Assembly (NCBI GenBank): GCA_030847615.1
Contig: JAUMIR010000005.1
Span: 56,819,001 to 56,883,000, forward strand
Direction: 5' to 3'
DNA: 64,000 nt
Origin: Gambelia wislizenii
Lineage: Eukaryota; Chordata; Lepidosauria; Squamata; Crotaphytidae
A program made the translations under genes and the position numbers. The notes under the pieces are model-generated. The model was not told where the DNA came from and did no database searches. It saw nothing but the letters and a program-made list of their open reading frames with translations. Below, in pieces: positions 1 to 10,412 of the stretch (position 1 is its first letter; each line of letters begins with the position of its first letter).

Positions 1-40
1 GTGATAGGGTCACCATAAGTCAGAAACAACTTGAAGGCAC

Positions 41-77
<37 letters not shown>

Positions 78-78
78 C
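1..78 (+). repeat. 3-prime end of Bov-B-tailed SINE with CAA repeat
   Basis: The stretch ends with GGTCACCATAAGTCAGAAAC, CTTGAAGGCACA and then nine or more CAA units. The same tail occurs at the ends of the full SINE copies at 35134 and 36761, and it resembles the 3-prime end of Bov-B (RTE) LINEs, which mobilise squamate SINEs. The body lies before the window. Confidence 0.85.
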
Positions 79-1684
79 CTCTTTAACAAAGGTAGGGTAG
101 TTTGCTATTTTGCCAGGGCCATCAAAGTAATCTCCCACAGTTTCACTGGTTCATCTAGTTTGGCAAATTCAATTTCTATAATCAAGACTCAGTTGCCTGG
201 AAGAAATTCCCTAGAGCTCATTGCGCTCAAATCCCAATCTCGTACTATTTTTATCTTTATTTTTTAATATTCAAAGTGGATCTCAGTTACATACAATAAT
301 GTTCCAGGAAAACAAAAGCAGGAAAATAAAACCCAAAAGGAAGGAAAATAACCACGTTAGTCATAAGCTTCTACAAAAGCTGGCTGAGTGTTCAACTATA
401 ACTCCATTTGTAAATTTTGTCTATACATCTTTCTTTCAAATATTGCAAGTGTTCTTAGATCTTCTTTCCATTGGATCACTGGTGAAGAAAAATTATCTTT
501 CCAGTCTTTCAGCAGTCAAAAGGCTGTGAAAAATCCACTTCCAATGGTTTGTTAATTTCCAAGAAACAGGTACACAATTTAAAAGAACTTACATATCCCT
601 GAATATCAAGAAACTTTCCAAAACAAAATTTATTCATGTGATTAATTCCTATCAAAATGTAGCTACTATGGGACAACTCTAAAACATAAGTGTTAAGCAG
701 TATTACATGTCCAACATTTTTACTGATTTAGAAAGCCCTCTCTTGAATGAGGTTGAGGTGACCAATATACCCGAAAGAGCATGTTTTTAAAAAAATATAT
801 ATTGATTTTTGACACAAACAATCTAATTTACCATCAACGAGAGAGGAGAAAAGAAAGACATAAAATTAATACACAGTAGGGCTCTGATCTTCCAATCTTG
901 ATGGTAATGAAAACAAAATAAAAAATAAATAAATGATTCTACCATTAGAGATCCAACTACATAATCCTACTAAAATTACTAATAACCATAGCCACAGATT
1001 ATTACATCGTTAGATTTCTTATTGCTAAAAAAATATATCCATGAATAGTTCCAATCTTTCAAAAAGTCTTCAATTGGCTTATTCTTTAGAACTCACATTA
1101 ATCTAGCCATTTGGGGCAACTTAACAACCTTAACAATTCATCGGTGCTTCAATCTGGTTCCAAGTTTGTGCAAATAATATTCTTGCTGCTGTTCTCGTAT
1201 ATCAAAGAAGTAATCCGTATTTACTATCCAGTTCTTTATCTGTTATGCCCAACAAAAACATTTCTGGTAACATTGCAAAATCTACCTTTAATTTATTTAT
1301 TTATTTTTTGGATTAACATATAAATCTTAGACCAGTACCTTTTCGCCTTCTTATGAATCCACCACATATATATATATATAAAAAAAGGATCCCTCCTTAT
1401 CTTGACATCCCCAACATTGGTTTGAAACATTCTGGAATATTTTTGACAGCTTATTTAGGGTTAAATATCATCTATACATCATCTTATACAGATTTGCATT
1501 TAAATGGCTGCACAAAGTAAATTTTATATCTTTGGACCATATTTTTTCCTATACATACGTATGGGCATTATGCCCCAAATTTTGGGCCCATGTACTCTTT
1601 TACAGGCTGAACTTCGGTCTCTAGTTTCAAAAACCATTTTTACACTTTTAAATGGCATGGTCATTGTCTTTACACAGCTCTAAG
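79..1684. other. AT-rich non-coding DNA
   Basis: Only short open frames and no protein similarity. Small features seen: a TA repeat at 1368-1380, and a cluster of short palindromes at 1556-1590 (CATACGTATG, GGGCATTATGCCC). Confidence 0.6.
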
Positions 1685-1979
1685 GGACTTACCTCACTCT
1701 GAAGGAGAGCAGCAAGCAAGCAGGAATGTTCCGTTTTCCATACTGCCTTCCCACATTACATCACAATTTTTTTGTTCCGAGCCCATGGGGGACTGAAGTA
1801 AAACTGTGTCTTTTTGCTAACTGGAAAAACCTGTTAGCAAAAAGAGGCAATTTTTACTTGGTTCCTCACGGGACTGGAATGGCAGAAAACCAGAAGGACA
1901 ATGACATCATGTGGTAAGGCAGCACAGAATACACAAAACGTTTCTGCTGCATTGCCACGTTTCTTTGGAGTGTGGTAAG
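1685..1979. mobile_element. Foldback MITE, about 295 bp, imperfect palindrome
   Basis: The whole element is an imperfect inverted repeat. The centre is a perfect 13-bp hairpin, TCTTTTTGCTAAC (1809-1821) against GTTAGCAAAAAGA (1833-1845), with an 11-base loop. Similarity between the arms extends outward to the ends, where CTTACCTCACTC (left) mirrors GAGTGTGGTAAG (right). It is flanked by near-identical 8-mers, GCTCTAAG at 1677-1684 and GCTCTAAA at 1980-1987, as expected for a hAT-type 8-bp target duplication. No coding capacity. Confidence 0.65.
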
Positions 1980-1987
1980 GCTCTAAA

Positions 1988-4216
1988 TAAAACTCATACC
2001 TCTAATCTCTATGGCTGCATTTCCCATCTTGATTACTTCCATCCTTAAGTTGCATATAAGCAAACCAATTAAGATCTTTGCCATCCTTAATTTTTTTTTT
2101 TACAAGGGATTTAGAATTCACTGCATTTTGAATTAGTCACATGTTTTTCTCTGTGCATGTATTATGATCCACACTCTTCTGCAAAACAGACAAAGAGATT
2201 GTATGTGGGAATTATTTAGGAATATGTTGGCTGACATCCAGTTGGTGGCATCTGCATGTATAATGCACACTATGCATGTGGGATGAATTATTCACCAAGG
2301 TGCCACAGACGTATTCTCCTTACACTGTCAGAAACAAAGTTGCACATATGGCAAGGCTATCCATTGCAGTTGTGCATTGCAATTGTGTATTGCAGTTGCG
2401 CATTACACAATGTGCCCAGCAACTGACATGTATTGCCCAATGTTGCTGTTTTGAATGGGGGTTGCATAGTTCTGGCATAGCATATTGCCACATTGGATTT
2501 TTCCGCTACATTGAAGGACTGTTGGATTGCAGCTGTTACGTACCATGCAGCACATGGAGATGCTGCTGTAATGTGATTAAAGGCATACACGTAGCCCTTA
2601 TTCTTGAAAGTGAATGTAAATTAAAAACTAACCACAAGGAGGCACAAACATAATAAAAATATAAGCACTGCGATACCTAGAAAATTTGATCTTTGCTCAT
2701 ACGGATGCAAACTGATTTTTATCTGCTGAAATAACATGTAGCTCAAATTATACAGATCTTTCAGATTTTACACTTCTTTGGATATTTGCAGCAAAATAAT
2801 GAGCTAAAATATGTTTTGAAAATACATAGTTTTGGATAAATGTAATTAGAAATTGATTTTGTTAAGAAATAAATCGAGGTTGAAACTGTGTACACACCTA
2901 TACCTAGTAGTAAGTCACACTGAATTTTAAAAAATCGTTCCTTCTTGAGTAATCATGCATAGGATTGCATTGCTTAAATGTGTATTACAATACATGCATA
3001 GATACACATTTTCATGCAGATTTCCATCTTTAAAAATATGTATGCAGAAATGGAATAGATTGAATGGAACTTTTGAATGAGCATATGAAAAACTGATCAA
3101 TCTGTCCCTACCCATATACACTGTGGTGAGTTTTGCATGTCAAAAATAAGGATGATATAAAACTTTTCAATCACTGAAAAATAGATAATAGCTTCTATCT
3201 AATGCAAGCATCCAGAGTACACTGACATAATAAACAGACTATAGCAGGACAAAATTCTGGACAGCTATTTTGATCCATTAGGAAACTTTCCTGATGGAAA
3301 GACTATTTTTAGTATGTTGTTTAGGACTAATTAACTCTGCATAAGGGCCTCTCATTCCATCTTAAAACTAATGCAATCTGCAAATGTCTTCATCTTGCTC
3401 AGCCCCATCCTCTTCTTACTGGCTCTTCTTTCCACTTAACATCTATCCTGGTGAAGAGTTTTGATGAATTCAAAAGCTTGCTAACTTCTCTATGACCTTT
3501 TCATTAGTGTTGCAGATCAAGTTTCACCTAAGAGTTTATGAACTCAAGCTCTGTTAATTTTACCACTGGGTAAAATATCAGACTTCAGCAGTGGCATCTC
3601 AGAAACCACAGAAGATGCTTGGAAGAAAATTCATTGCTATTAGACTTTTTATGTGAGAATTAGATAGTGCAGTTCTCCATTGGGGTTGTCATTATTCATA
3701 ACCTGTAGAGAGTAGCCTTCAGCCCAGAATTAGCATGCATGGTGTTGTTTGTTGTACATTTACTTCACCACAAAACTGTTTTCTCTCACCACTACACAAA
3801 CACACACATATATTACTGTTCTGCTAGAGAAATAAGTTTATAACACATTGGAGGATTTTGTTTTATTTTTGAATGTTGCCAGTTCTGCAATGAAAATATC
3901 CATATAATCTAGAAAAAGAGACACTTTAATGCAAAAACATACTTCAGCTGCCATAACAACATTTCTCCTTTCCCTGCAGAAATTGTTTTTATTGATCTGA
4001 ATCTTTGCAAGCTCATTATTCATAAAAAGAAGCCAAGCAGTTTGTTGTGAAGAACTAAAGGCTTGCCAGTTAGATACACATTTAGCACATATTGTACAAG
4101 GTTACAGTCTGCTCCCCTCGACACATACACACAGCTTTTCTTGTTCAATACAATACTAATCCAATGACAATCAGGCCAAACTAATGGAAGCATTTCTCCC
4201 AGAGCAAATAGCTTTA
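1988..4216. other. AT-rich non-coding DNA
   Basis: No recognisable gene. Around 2362-2404 there are three tandem copies of a roughly 15-bp unit built on GCATTGCAGTTGT. The surrounding 2260-2600 contains many ATTGC/GCAAT words and may be an old repeat I cannot name. Confidence 0.5.
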
Positions 4217-4250
4217 GCATACCCTCCAACATTTCACAGATGAAAACAGG
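4217..4250. repeat. End fragment of ACCCTCCAAC-terminus MITE
   Basis: CATACCCTCCAACATTTCAC followed by AGATGAAAACAGG matches the left end of the complete copy at 24282-24643. It is cut off by the hAT-like element that starts at about 4251. Confidence 0.55.
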
Positions 4251-4273
4251 GGCTTGTCTAAACAGTGGAAATA

Positions 4274-4502
4274 GAGTTGTCCCTCCATATCCATGGATTT
4301 GGTATCCATGGATTTAAGTATCCACAACTTTAAAATATTCTTTAAAAAATAAGAAACCAAAAAGCAGACCTTGATTTTGCCATCTTACATAAGGGTCACC
4401 ATTTTGCTATACAATTGCATATAATGGGACTTGAGTATTCATGGATTTTGGTATCCATGGGGGTCCTGGAACCAAACCCCAGCGAATATGAAGGGACAAC
4501 TA
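4274..4502. mobile_element. pogo/Tigger-like MITE (MER2-type ends) in TA site
   Basis: Terminal words GTTGTCCCTCC and GGGACAAC form inverted ends and are flanked by TA on both sides (4272-4273, 4503-4504). The interior has TATCCATGG and GGTCCTGGAACCAAACCCC, the reverse of the 'GGTTCCAGGACC' words in the copy at 11714. It resembles mammalian MER2/Tigger ends and has no transposase. Confidence 0.75.
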
Positions 4503-4895
4503 TACTCTTCATATAAATTGAGGAGAATACCCTTTTCCCCAGTGGGATCCCGTGGCATTTTGACATATTCAGAAAGAGGGGCAAAAAGCACTAAATACTT
4601 TTTTGAAAACACCAAAAGAATGTGCATTCCTGCTCCTTGGGACAGCTGACACAATTTGTAGCACAGTCCAAAGAGGGCAGAGCTAAACATCTGATTGGCC
4701 GGACATGTCCAGGGATGGGCTTGCCGTCAAGTGCCTGGAAGCACTAGCAATCATGTGCTTTTTAAAATGTTTAAAAACTTTTTTAAAAAACTGTCAAAGA
4801 AGGGAAACTGGCAGTGCCTGGAGATGATGATGAGGGCAGCCACTGCGATGAAATGGAGGAGAGAGCCACTGGTGGCAGCTTCCAATTCTGGGTGT

Positions 4896-5006
4896 AATTT
4901 AAAGGGATGGGAGGAGCTGCCTGGCCAGTGACTGGGAGAAGGAAGAGAAGGGTGGTTCTTTCCTTCCCAATGGCTGGCCAGGCAGCTCCTCCCATCCCTT
5001 TAAATT
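4896..5006. repeat. Perfect 32-bp inverted repeat, 47-base loop
   Basis: 4896-4927 (starting AATTTAAAGGGATGGGAGGA) is the exact reverse complement of 4975-5006. Weaker complementarity continues outward (GGTGGCAGC...TTCTGGGTGT against CAGCCAGAACC...CCACCACTG). Perfect arms suggest recent origin or gene-conversion upkeep. Confidence 0.9.
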
Positions 5007-5299
5007 GCAGCCAGAACCAGAGGCCTCCACCACTGCTGCCAGGATGGGTGAAGGGCAGGTGGTTCTCTTCTCCTCTTCCTCATGGTGGCCACTCTCTTTG
5101 TTGTTTCCAGGCATGGCCAGGTTCGCTTCTTTGACAGTGTGTCTCCCAGATCATCCTCCCACCATGCAAAATAATGACACAGCCACCATCTTGATTCACG
5201 GCTGTGTGAAGGTCAGAAAATGAACAAAATGATGCTGCTGCAAATTGGGTATAATTTTATTTTCTCAGGCTTTGGTCTCATCGCTGCCTCCCTTTAATT

Positions 5300-7513
5300 C
5301 TGTTGGTTCTCTAGATTCAGCTGTTTCTTTACTCAACGTTATCCTCAACTCTTGATAGCTTTGACCCTTTGTCAAAATGCATGGTTCCTCCCTCTGAACC
5401 TTGGCCATGGCTTACTCCCATTATTCGGTATCTTCATTCCTTCTCTCTTGCAGCTGAGCATCTGTGGAGGAAGACCAGAGGGTGGGCAGATTATATTCAT
5501 TATAAATTTATTCTTTCTTCTTTCTCTTGTGCAATTTCTCTGGCCAAACGGACCCATCCTTGATCCATGCTAATTCTCAGTGTCCACAGCACCTCTTCTC
5601 TATTTTGAATTCACTTCTAAAGCCCTCTCCTACACTTCTTCCTCTATCACTTTCTGCTGATGATTTTGCAACTTTTTTCAGTACTAAAATTGAAACCATC
5701 CATTCTTCTCTCCCTGTTCCTGAATCCTCCTCATTATCATATCAACTGCCCAGCTGTTCTAAATACTTTCTTCCCCCCCTGTCTCATTAGAGGAATTATC
5801 TAAAATATTAAAGTCTTCAAATCCTTCTACCTGCTCTCTGGATCCTTTTCCTTCTCACTTTTTAATTACTATTTTCCCCACTATTGTCCCTTTTCTTTGT
5901 CATATTATTAATCTGTCCATTTCCTCGGGTTCATTTCCTTCTGAGTTTAAACATGCCATGGTCTCTCCAATCCTCAAGAAGTCTTCACTTGACCCATCCT
6001 CTCTCTAATTATTGTCCTATTCACAGTTCCCTTTCCTCTCAAAAGTTGTGGAATGTGCTGTTTACGCACTGTGCCTTTCTTTCTCAGTGCTCCACATTGG
6101 ATCCTTTTCAGTCTGGATTTTGCCCTTTACATTCTACAGAGACTGTGGTCACAAAAATAACAGATGACCTCCTTTGGACCAAGTCAAAAGGCCTATACTT
6201 CATCCTTATTCCCCTCAATCTTTCTGTAGCCTTTGATATAGTTTATCATGTTCTTCTGTTAGACACTTCATGATTTAGGGTTCACTGACTCCGTTCTCAG
6301 CTGGGTTTCATTGTATCTCTCAGTCCAGTCATTTGGTGTGGTAGCTGGTGGTCATGATTCCCCCTCCTTTCCCTTCACAGTTGGGGGTTTCTCAGGGCTC
6401 TGCCTTGGATCCCTTATTTTTCTGTCTTTATACAGTACTCTTAGGCAATCTTATCAGCTCATATGGGTTTCAATATCACCTTTACGCTGATGATACTCAA
6501 CTGTACCTCTCTACTCCCAAACTTTCTTTGGATTTTGAACATCTCACTATAGCATGAATTTCCAGTATCTCAGCATGGATCTTTCATCACCGCCTTAAAC
6601 TTAAAATGGTAAAGACAGAACTACGTCTCTTTCCCCTGAAACCTCCTTTACATTATACATTTTCCATTACTGTCGATAATGTTCCCATCCATCCTGTGAA
6701 TGAAGCATGGAGTCTCGGCTTTGTCTTTGAATCCTCATTGCCATTTGTTCCTCATACTGAGGCTGTAGCAAAATCGTGTTGATTGTTCCTTTATAACATC
6801 ACTAAAATTAGACCTTTCCTCTATGCTTCCTCTGCCAAGACTTCATGCTTTAGTCATTTCCCATCTCGATTACTGCAATCTTATTTTGACTGGTCTTCCA
6901 TTATCTCATCTTAGTCCTTTGGTTTCCATTCTTCACTCTGCTGCTAAGATTATCTTTTTGGCCCATCGTTTTGGTCATGTTACCCTACTTTTGATATCCC
7001 TTCATTGGCTACCTATTCCCTCTAGGATTCAGTATAAGCTGCTTGTTCTGACATTCAAGGCCTTGTATAATCTAGCTCTTCCTTACCTTGCAACTCTTAT
7101 CTCTTTTTACCAGCCTGTTAGAAATCTTCGCTCTGAGAATTCTGGGCTTCTTACCCAGCCACGGGTTTCTTCCTCCTTCGCTCGACTTCTTACGTTTTCT
7201 CTTGCTGCCCCTTATGCCTGGAATCGCCTCCCAGTAAACTTGTGGACTATTTCTGCCCTTACTGTTTTTAAATCCAAATTGAAAACTGTTTTGTTCTTTC
7301 AGGTTTTTTGGAATTTTGGATTAATGTTTATATCGTTATTATATTTCATTATTTGTACTGATTATTTTGTTTTATTCTGAATTATCTGTATGTTTTTTCC
7401 TTATTATATTTTAGTATTGTATTTTAGTATTTTATATTATTGGAATAGTGATAATTGTTTTATTCTGTAACCTTTTGTAAAGCACCATGTACATCGATGG
7501 TACCATATAAATA
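5300..7513 (+). mobile_element. L2-clade LINE, 3-prime 2.2 kb, decayed ORF2
   Basis: Broken open frames on the plus strand carry L2-type reverse transcriptase motifs in order: an upstream segment with ADDFATFFSTKI (about 5655), LDPFQSGFCPLHSTETVVTK (about 6095), the finger/palm PLNLSVAFDIVYH (about 6210), the region with [13 protein letters not shown] (about 6388), the catalytic [10 protein letters not shown] (about 6484) and a C-terminal block with ISHLDYCNLILTGLP (about 6860) through PYAWNRLPVNLW (about 7225). The 3-prime end reads GTAAAGCACCATGTACATCG then ATATAAATAAATGAGG and a purine microsatellite, the usual L2 tail style. Frameshifts and stops split the frame several times, so it is inactive. 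The YADD aspartates remain. The 5-prime boundary at about 5300 is approximate. Confidence 0.88.
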
Positions 7514-7516
7514 AAT

Positions 7517-7566
7517 GAGGAGGAGGAGGAGGAGGAGGAGGATGGTGATGATGATGATGACGATAA
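7517..7566. repeat. GAG/GAT microsatellite at the L2 tail
   Basis: GAGGAG units followed by GATGATGATGA, directly after the L2 end. It probably grew from the element's 3-prime tail. Confidence 0.85.
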
Positions 7567-7599
7567 TGTGTAGGTAAGAGCATTATTTCTTCTCATTTT

Positions 7600-8300
7600 G
7601 ACAAGTGCCAGGACACATGTGCCTAAGGGACATTAGAATGTGCTAAAGATGGCAAAAGTTATAAATGAGGAAGAGCAACCAAATGAGGAGAGATGGCGAC
7701 TATTTGCTTTCGCCTTAGCCTACTTGGAATGTACAACATCTCAGGCTTGGCCAAATTGATCACCAACAGTGGTCCGCCCTGGCCTCACATCGGGAGGCAT
7801 GGAGACGCACTATCCACAATGCTGCAGCCTTATTTGAGAACTCACGACGAACAAGTCTTGAAGAGAAACGACAACGCAGAAAGAATCACAACCCAAAAAC
7901 ATCACCCAAGGAGACCTTCTGCTGTGCTTTTTGCAACCGGACTTGTTTATCTCGGATTGGCCTTTTTAGTCATCAGCGCGCTTGCAGAAAGCGCGGGATG
8001 AGTCCTTCCTGAATCTTCGTTTGCGAAGAAAAGCCAGAGGACTTGGAATGTCAAGAATCTACTTCCTACTCTTATTGCCCCCCACTGAGTTAAATGGGTG
8101 CAAATTACTTTTGCACTTTGAACTCAATTTGCAGCAATTGCAATAAGCCAGAACAAATGGAAGGAGGAGAGAAAGGGGGGAAATGGAAGGAGGAGAGAGA
8201 AACTGGGACATTTTTAAAGCAGCTGAAAAAGTGAGACAACAGAGGATTAATTGGGACTGCCCCTGTCATATTATATTTGAAGAGTATGCTGTAGCAACTA
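7600..8300. mobile_element. ACCCTCCAAC-family MITE carrying a nested LINE end
   Basis: 7645-7715 (ATGGCAAAAGTTATAAATGA, GAGAGATGGC) and 8090-8290 (AACTCAATTTGCAGCAATTG, GACATTTTTAAAGCAGCTGA, GGATTAATTGGGACTG) match the left and right halves of the complete copy at 24282-24643. The LINE fragment at 7718-8040 interrupts it. The outer ends have decayed, so the limits are approximate. Confidence 0.5.
7718..8040 (+). mobile_element. Non-LTR retrotransposon 3-prime end: RT C-terminus with C2H2 finger
   Basis: In the frame that includes GAGACCTTCTGCTGTGCT the sequence encodes ETFCCAFCNRTCLSRIGLF, SHQRACRKRG and then a TGA at 8010-8012. This CxxC...HxxxxC finger is the known C-terminus of a family of vertebrate endonuclease-RT elements; the longer copy at 45362-46222 shows the RT part. 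The 3-prime UTR is under 30 bases, contains a stem-loop TCTTCG-TTTG-CGAAGA and ends at AAAGCCAGAG. The 5-prime part is truncated. I do not assign a clade. Confidence 0.7.
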
Positions 8301-8340
8301 ACAGCTCCTAATTCAAACAGGAGCAATTTTAATCAAGGCC

Positions 8341-9163
8341 ACTAGAGATAAGCAAAGGGTTAAAATCCTGTTTGCCCACTGCAAGACTTCTACAGGTTAC
8401 AAGAGGTCCTTTGCTGTTTTCACAGAGAGTTCAGTCTAGAAAGAAATCCCATCAGAACACTGACTACCTTTGCTGAAACATATTAGTGAGTTTCATATTG
8501 CAAAATTGTCATGTCAATCTTTCTTTCCCTACTCAGTCTTTTCCTGTCCTATCACCTTCACCTGACCTTTTCTGGGAGGTAGAAGTTTTGGATAAATAAT
8601 AAATGAATAACAAATGGATGTATGACAGTCAGGAAGACTTATTTGGGCATCTGGTATTCATTTCTCCAGTTAAATGGACCTAATTTATGTCAGTTTTCAC
8701 TCATTAGACAATGAAGGCACATCTTCTGATTGTCAGTTAAATTTTCAGTATGAAATTAAAGTTCCCCAAATTAATGATAACTAAACGGTTGATAATAGGA
8801 TTCTATATGACTTCCTGGTAGAGCCCTTAACAGAGAACTGTAGCAGTATTCTGAAAAGGCTACGGAAAGGGGAAGAGGAGCTGAAGTCTTGTTTTGTCTT
8901 GCTGCAGGCTTGAATTAATATCTCCACTATGCACATATCTATTAATGTTTTAGGGGAGGGATATAGACCCATTTCAAATTATACGGATATAATGTAATGT
9001 TTGGGTGTATTCCTGCATCAGCCATGAGCCAGGAAGCTCAGGTTTTGATAGTGACCAGGAGTTCATTTGTATACTTAAAGCTAATACAATGCCTGTGAAC
9101 ATTCCTGGAGATGTCTACTCTGGCCACAGTGACACATGCCTTGATGATATTCTTTTTGGATTA
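8341..9163. other. Non-coding DNA, nothing recognised
   Basis: No coding similarity, no clear repeat ends; AT-rich. Confidence 0.55.
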
Positions 9164-9417
9164 CAGTACAATCCTTGTATCTATAAGGGATATATTCTCA
9201 GACTTACCATAGATACTGGAAACCGTGGATAATAGAGAACCCTATTAAAATGAATGACTTGTGGCCCAAACATACCATAGAGTTGTACCAGAGATTCCTA
9301 GAGAGAATACCTCTCTAGGCATCTTCTAGGTCCTCCAGTGGGACTTTGTGGTCAACTTCTGGTGGAAACATACCAGAATACCAGTCCAGCAGATTTGTGG
9401 GGGGGGGGGTCATATTG
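9164..9417. mobile_element. Tigger-like MITE in TA site
   Basis: It starts CAGTACAATCC and ends GGGGTCATATTG, flanked by TA (9162-9163, 9418-9419). The interior word AGGCATCTTCTAGGTCCTC is shared with 45066-45086 in the copy starting at 44991. A run of ten G lies just inside the right end. Confidence 0.65.
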
Positions 9418-9429
9418 TACTAAATTGCA

Positions 9430-9910
9430 CTCTATGTGGGTCTGCCTTTGAAAAGTGCTCAAAAACTTCAAGGGATCCAAAAAGCTGCAGCTAGCTTGTT
9501 TACTGGGGCTGGCTACAGGGAGCATACAAATCCTTGCTGCAGCAGCTCACCTGTCTATTTTCTAGGCACAATTCACAGTGGTGGTTGAGACCTTTAAAGC
9601 CCTATGTAGCTTGGTTCCAGGAGATCTTCAGGACTATATCTCCCTATATGAACCTGCCCAAGCTCTCGGGGGGAGGCCATTATCTCCGTCCCACTACCTT
9701 GCCGTGGGTGCAAGGAAAGGGCCTTCTCAGTGGCTTCTTTGGCTTAGGACTAGAACTGCTAGGATGGCTCCTGCTTTTTTCTTCTTCTGCTGCCAAGTCC
9801 TCTTCCAACTGGCTTTTAGAAATGGACTACAATGGGCTTTTAATAGTGTCTGTTTCCTGTCTTTTAAAAAATCTTTAAATGTTGTTAATTCCATAGATTA
9901 ACTGTTTTTA
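9430..9910 (+). mobile_element. L2-like LINE 3-prime fragment
   Basis: It has words typical of reptile L2-clade 3-prime ends: GCAGCTAGCTTG, TTTAAAGCCCTATGTAGCTT (encoding FKALCSLVPGDL) and GGAAAGGGCCTTCTCAGTGG. Frame broken. Confidence 0.65.
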
Positions 9911-9914
9911 AGGA

Positions 9915-10138
9915 TGTTGTTGTTGTTGTTATGTGCCTTCAAGTCATTTCTGACTTATAGTGACCCTAAGGTGAACCTATCACAGGGTTTTCTTGGCAAG
10001 ATTTACTCAGAGGGGGTTTGCCATTGCCTTCCTCTGAAGCTGAGAGAGTGTGACTTGCCCAGGGTCATCCAGTGGGTTTCCATGGCTGAGTCAGGATCTG
10101 AACCCTGGTCTCAAGGGTTGTAGTCCAATACACCACAC
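9915..10138 (-). mobile_element. tRNA-derived SINE with Bov-B-like tail
   Basis: Reverse orientation: it starts with GTTGTTGTTGTTATGTGCC and TCAAGTCATTTCTGACTTAT (the tail) and runs back through TTCCTCTGAAGCTGAGAGAG to CAAGGGTTGTAGTCCAATAC in the tRNA-like head. Confidence 0.85.
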
Positions 10139-10283
10139 TTATATACATATTACTGAAGTGTTTGTATGTTTTTTTTTTAATTTGTTCTGGTTTTAATATT
10201 CTCTATGCCATTTGTTGCGGGGGAAAGGTAAGATACAAGTGAACAATAACAGTTGTGTATTGCTATAGTCCAGGGAGTTACTT

Positions 10284-10412
10284 ATAGAATCATAGAATCA
10301 TAGATTTGGAAGAGACCACAAGGGCCATCCAGTCCAACCCCCTGCCATGCAGGAATACATAATCAAATCATTCCCGACAGATGGCTATCCAGCCTCTGTT
10401 TAAAAACTTCCA
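10284..10412 (-). mobile_element. CR1 LINE 3-prime end
   Basis: It starts with TAGAATCATAGAATCATAGA, the CR1 terminal 8-9 bp repeat in reverse, then GGAAGAGACCACAAGGGCCA and CCAACCCCCTGCCATGCAGG. Confidence 0.9.

Larger units (their letters stand above)
4251..5230. mobile_element. hAT-like element of the GTCTAGACA-terminus family
   Basis: It starts GGGGCTTGTCTAAACAGTGG, like the left end of the copy at 12709. Internal words such as GAATGTGCATTCCTGC, GATTGGCCGGACATGTCC, AGCAATCATGTGC and CCACCATCTTGATTCAC are shared with the copies at 12709-13338 and, reversed, at 52082-53110. The right end is not clear. A Tigger-like MITE (4274-4502) is inserted near its left end, and a long hairpin (4896-5006) lies inside. 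Confidence 0.55.

Noticed and set aside
2276..2653. 125-codon open frame rich in Cys and His
   Set aside because: Arises from ATTGC/TGCAAT repeats; no start context, domain or similarity.
5372..5573. Opposite-strand frame across the L2 start
   Set aside because: Shadow of the L2 frame.
6823..7380. 185-codon plus-strand open frame as a host gene
   Set aside because: It is the C-terminal part of the L2 LINE ORF2.
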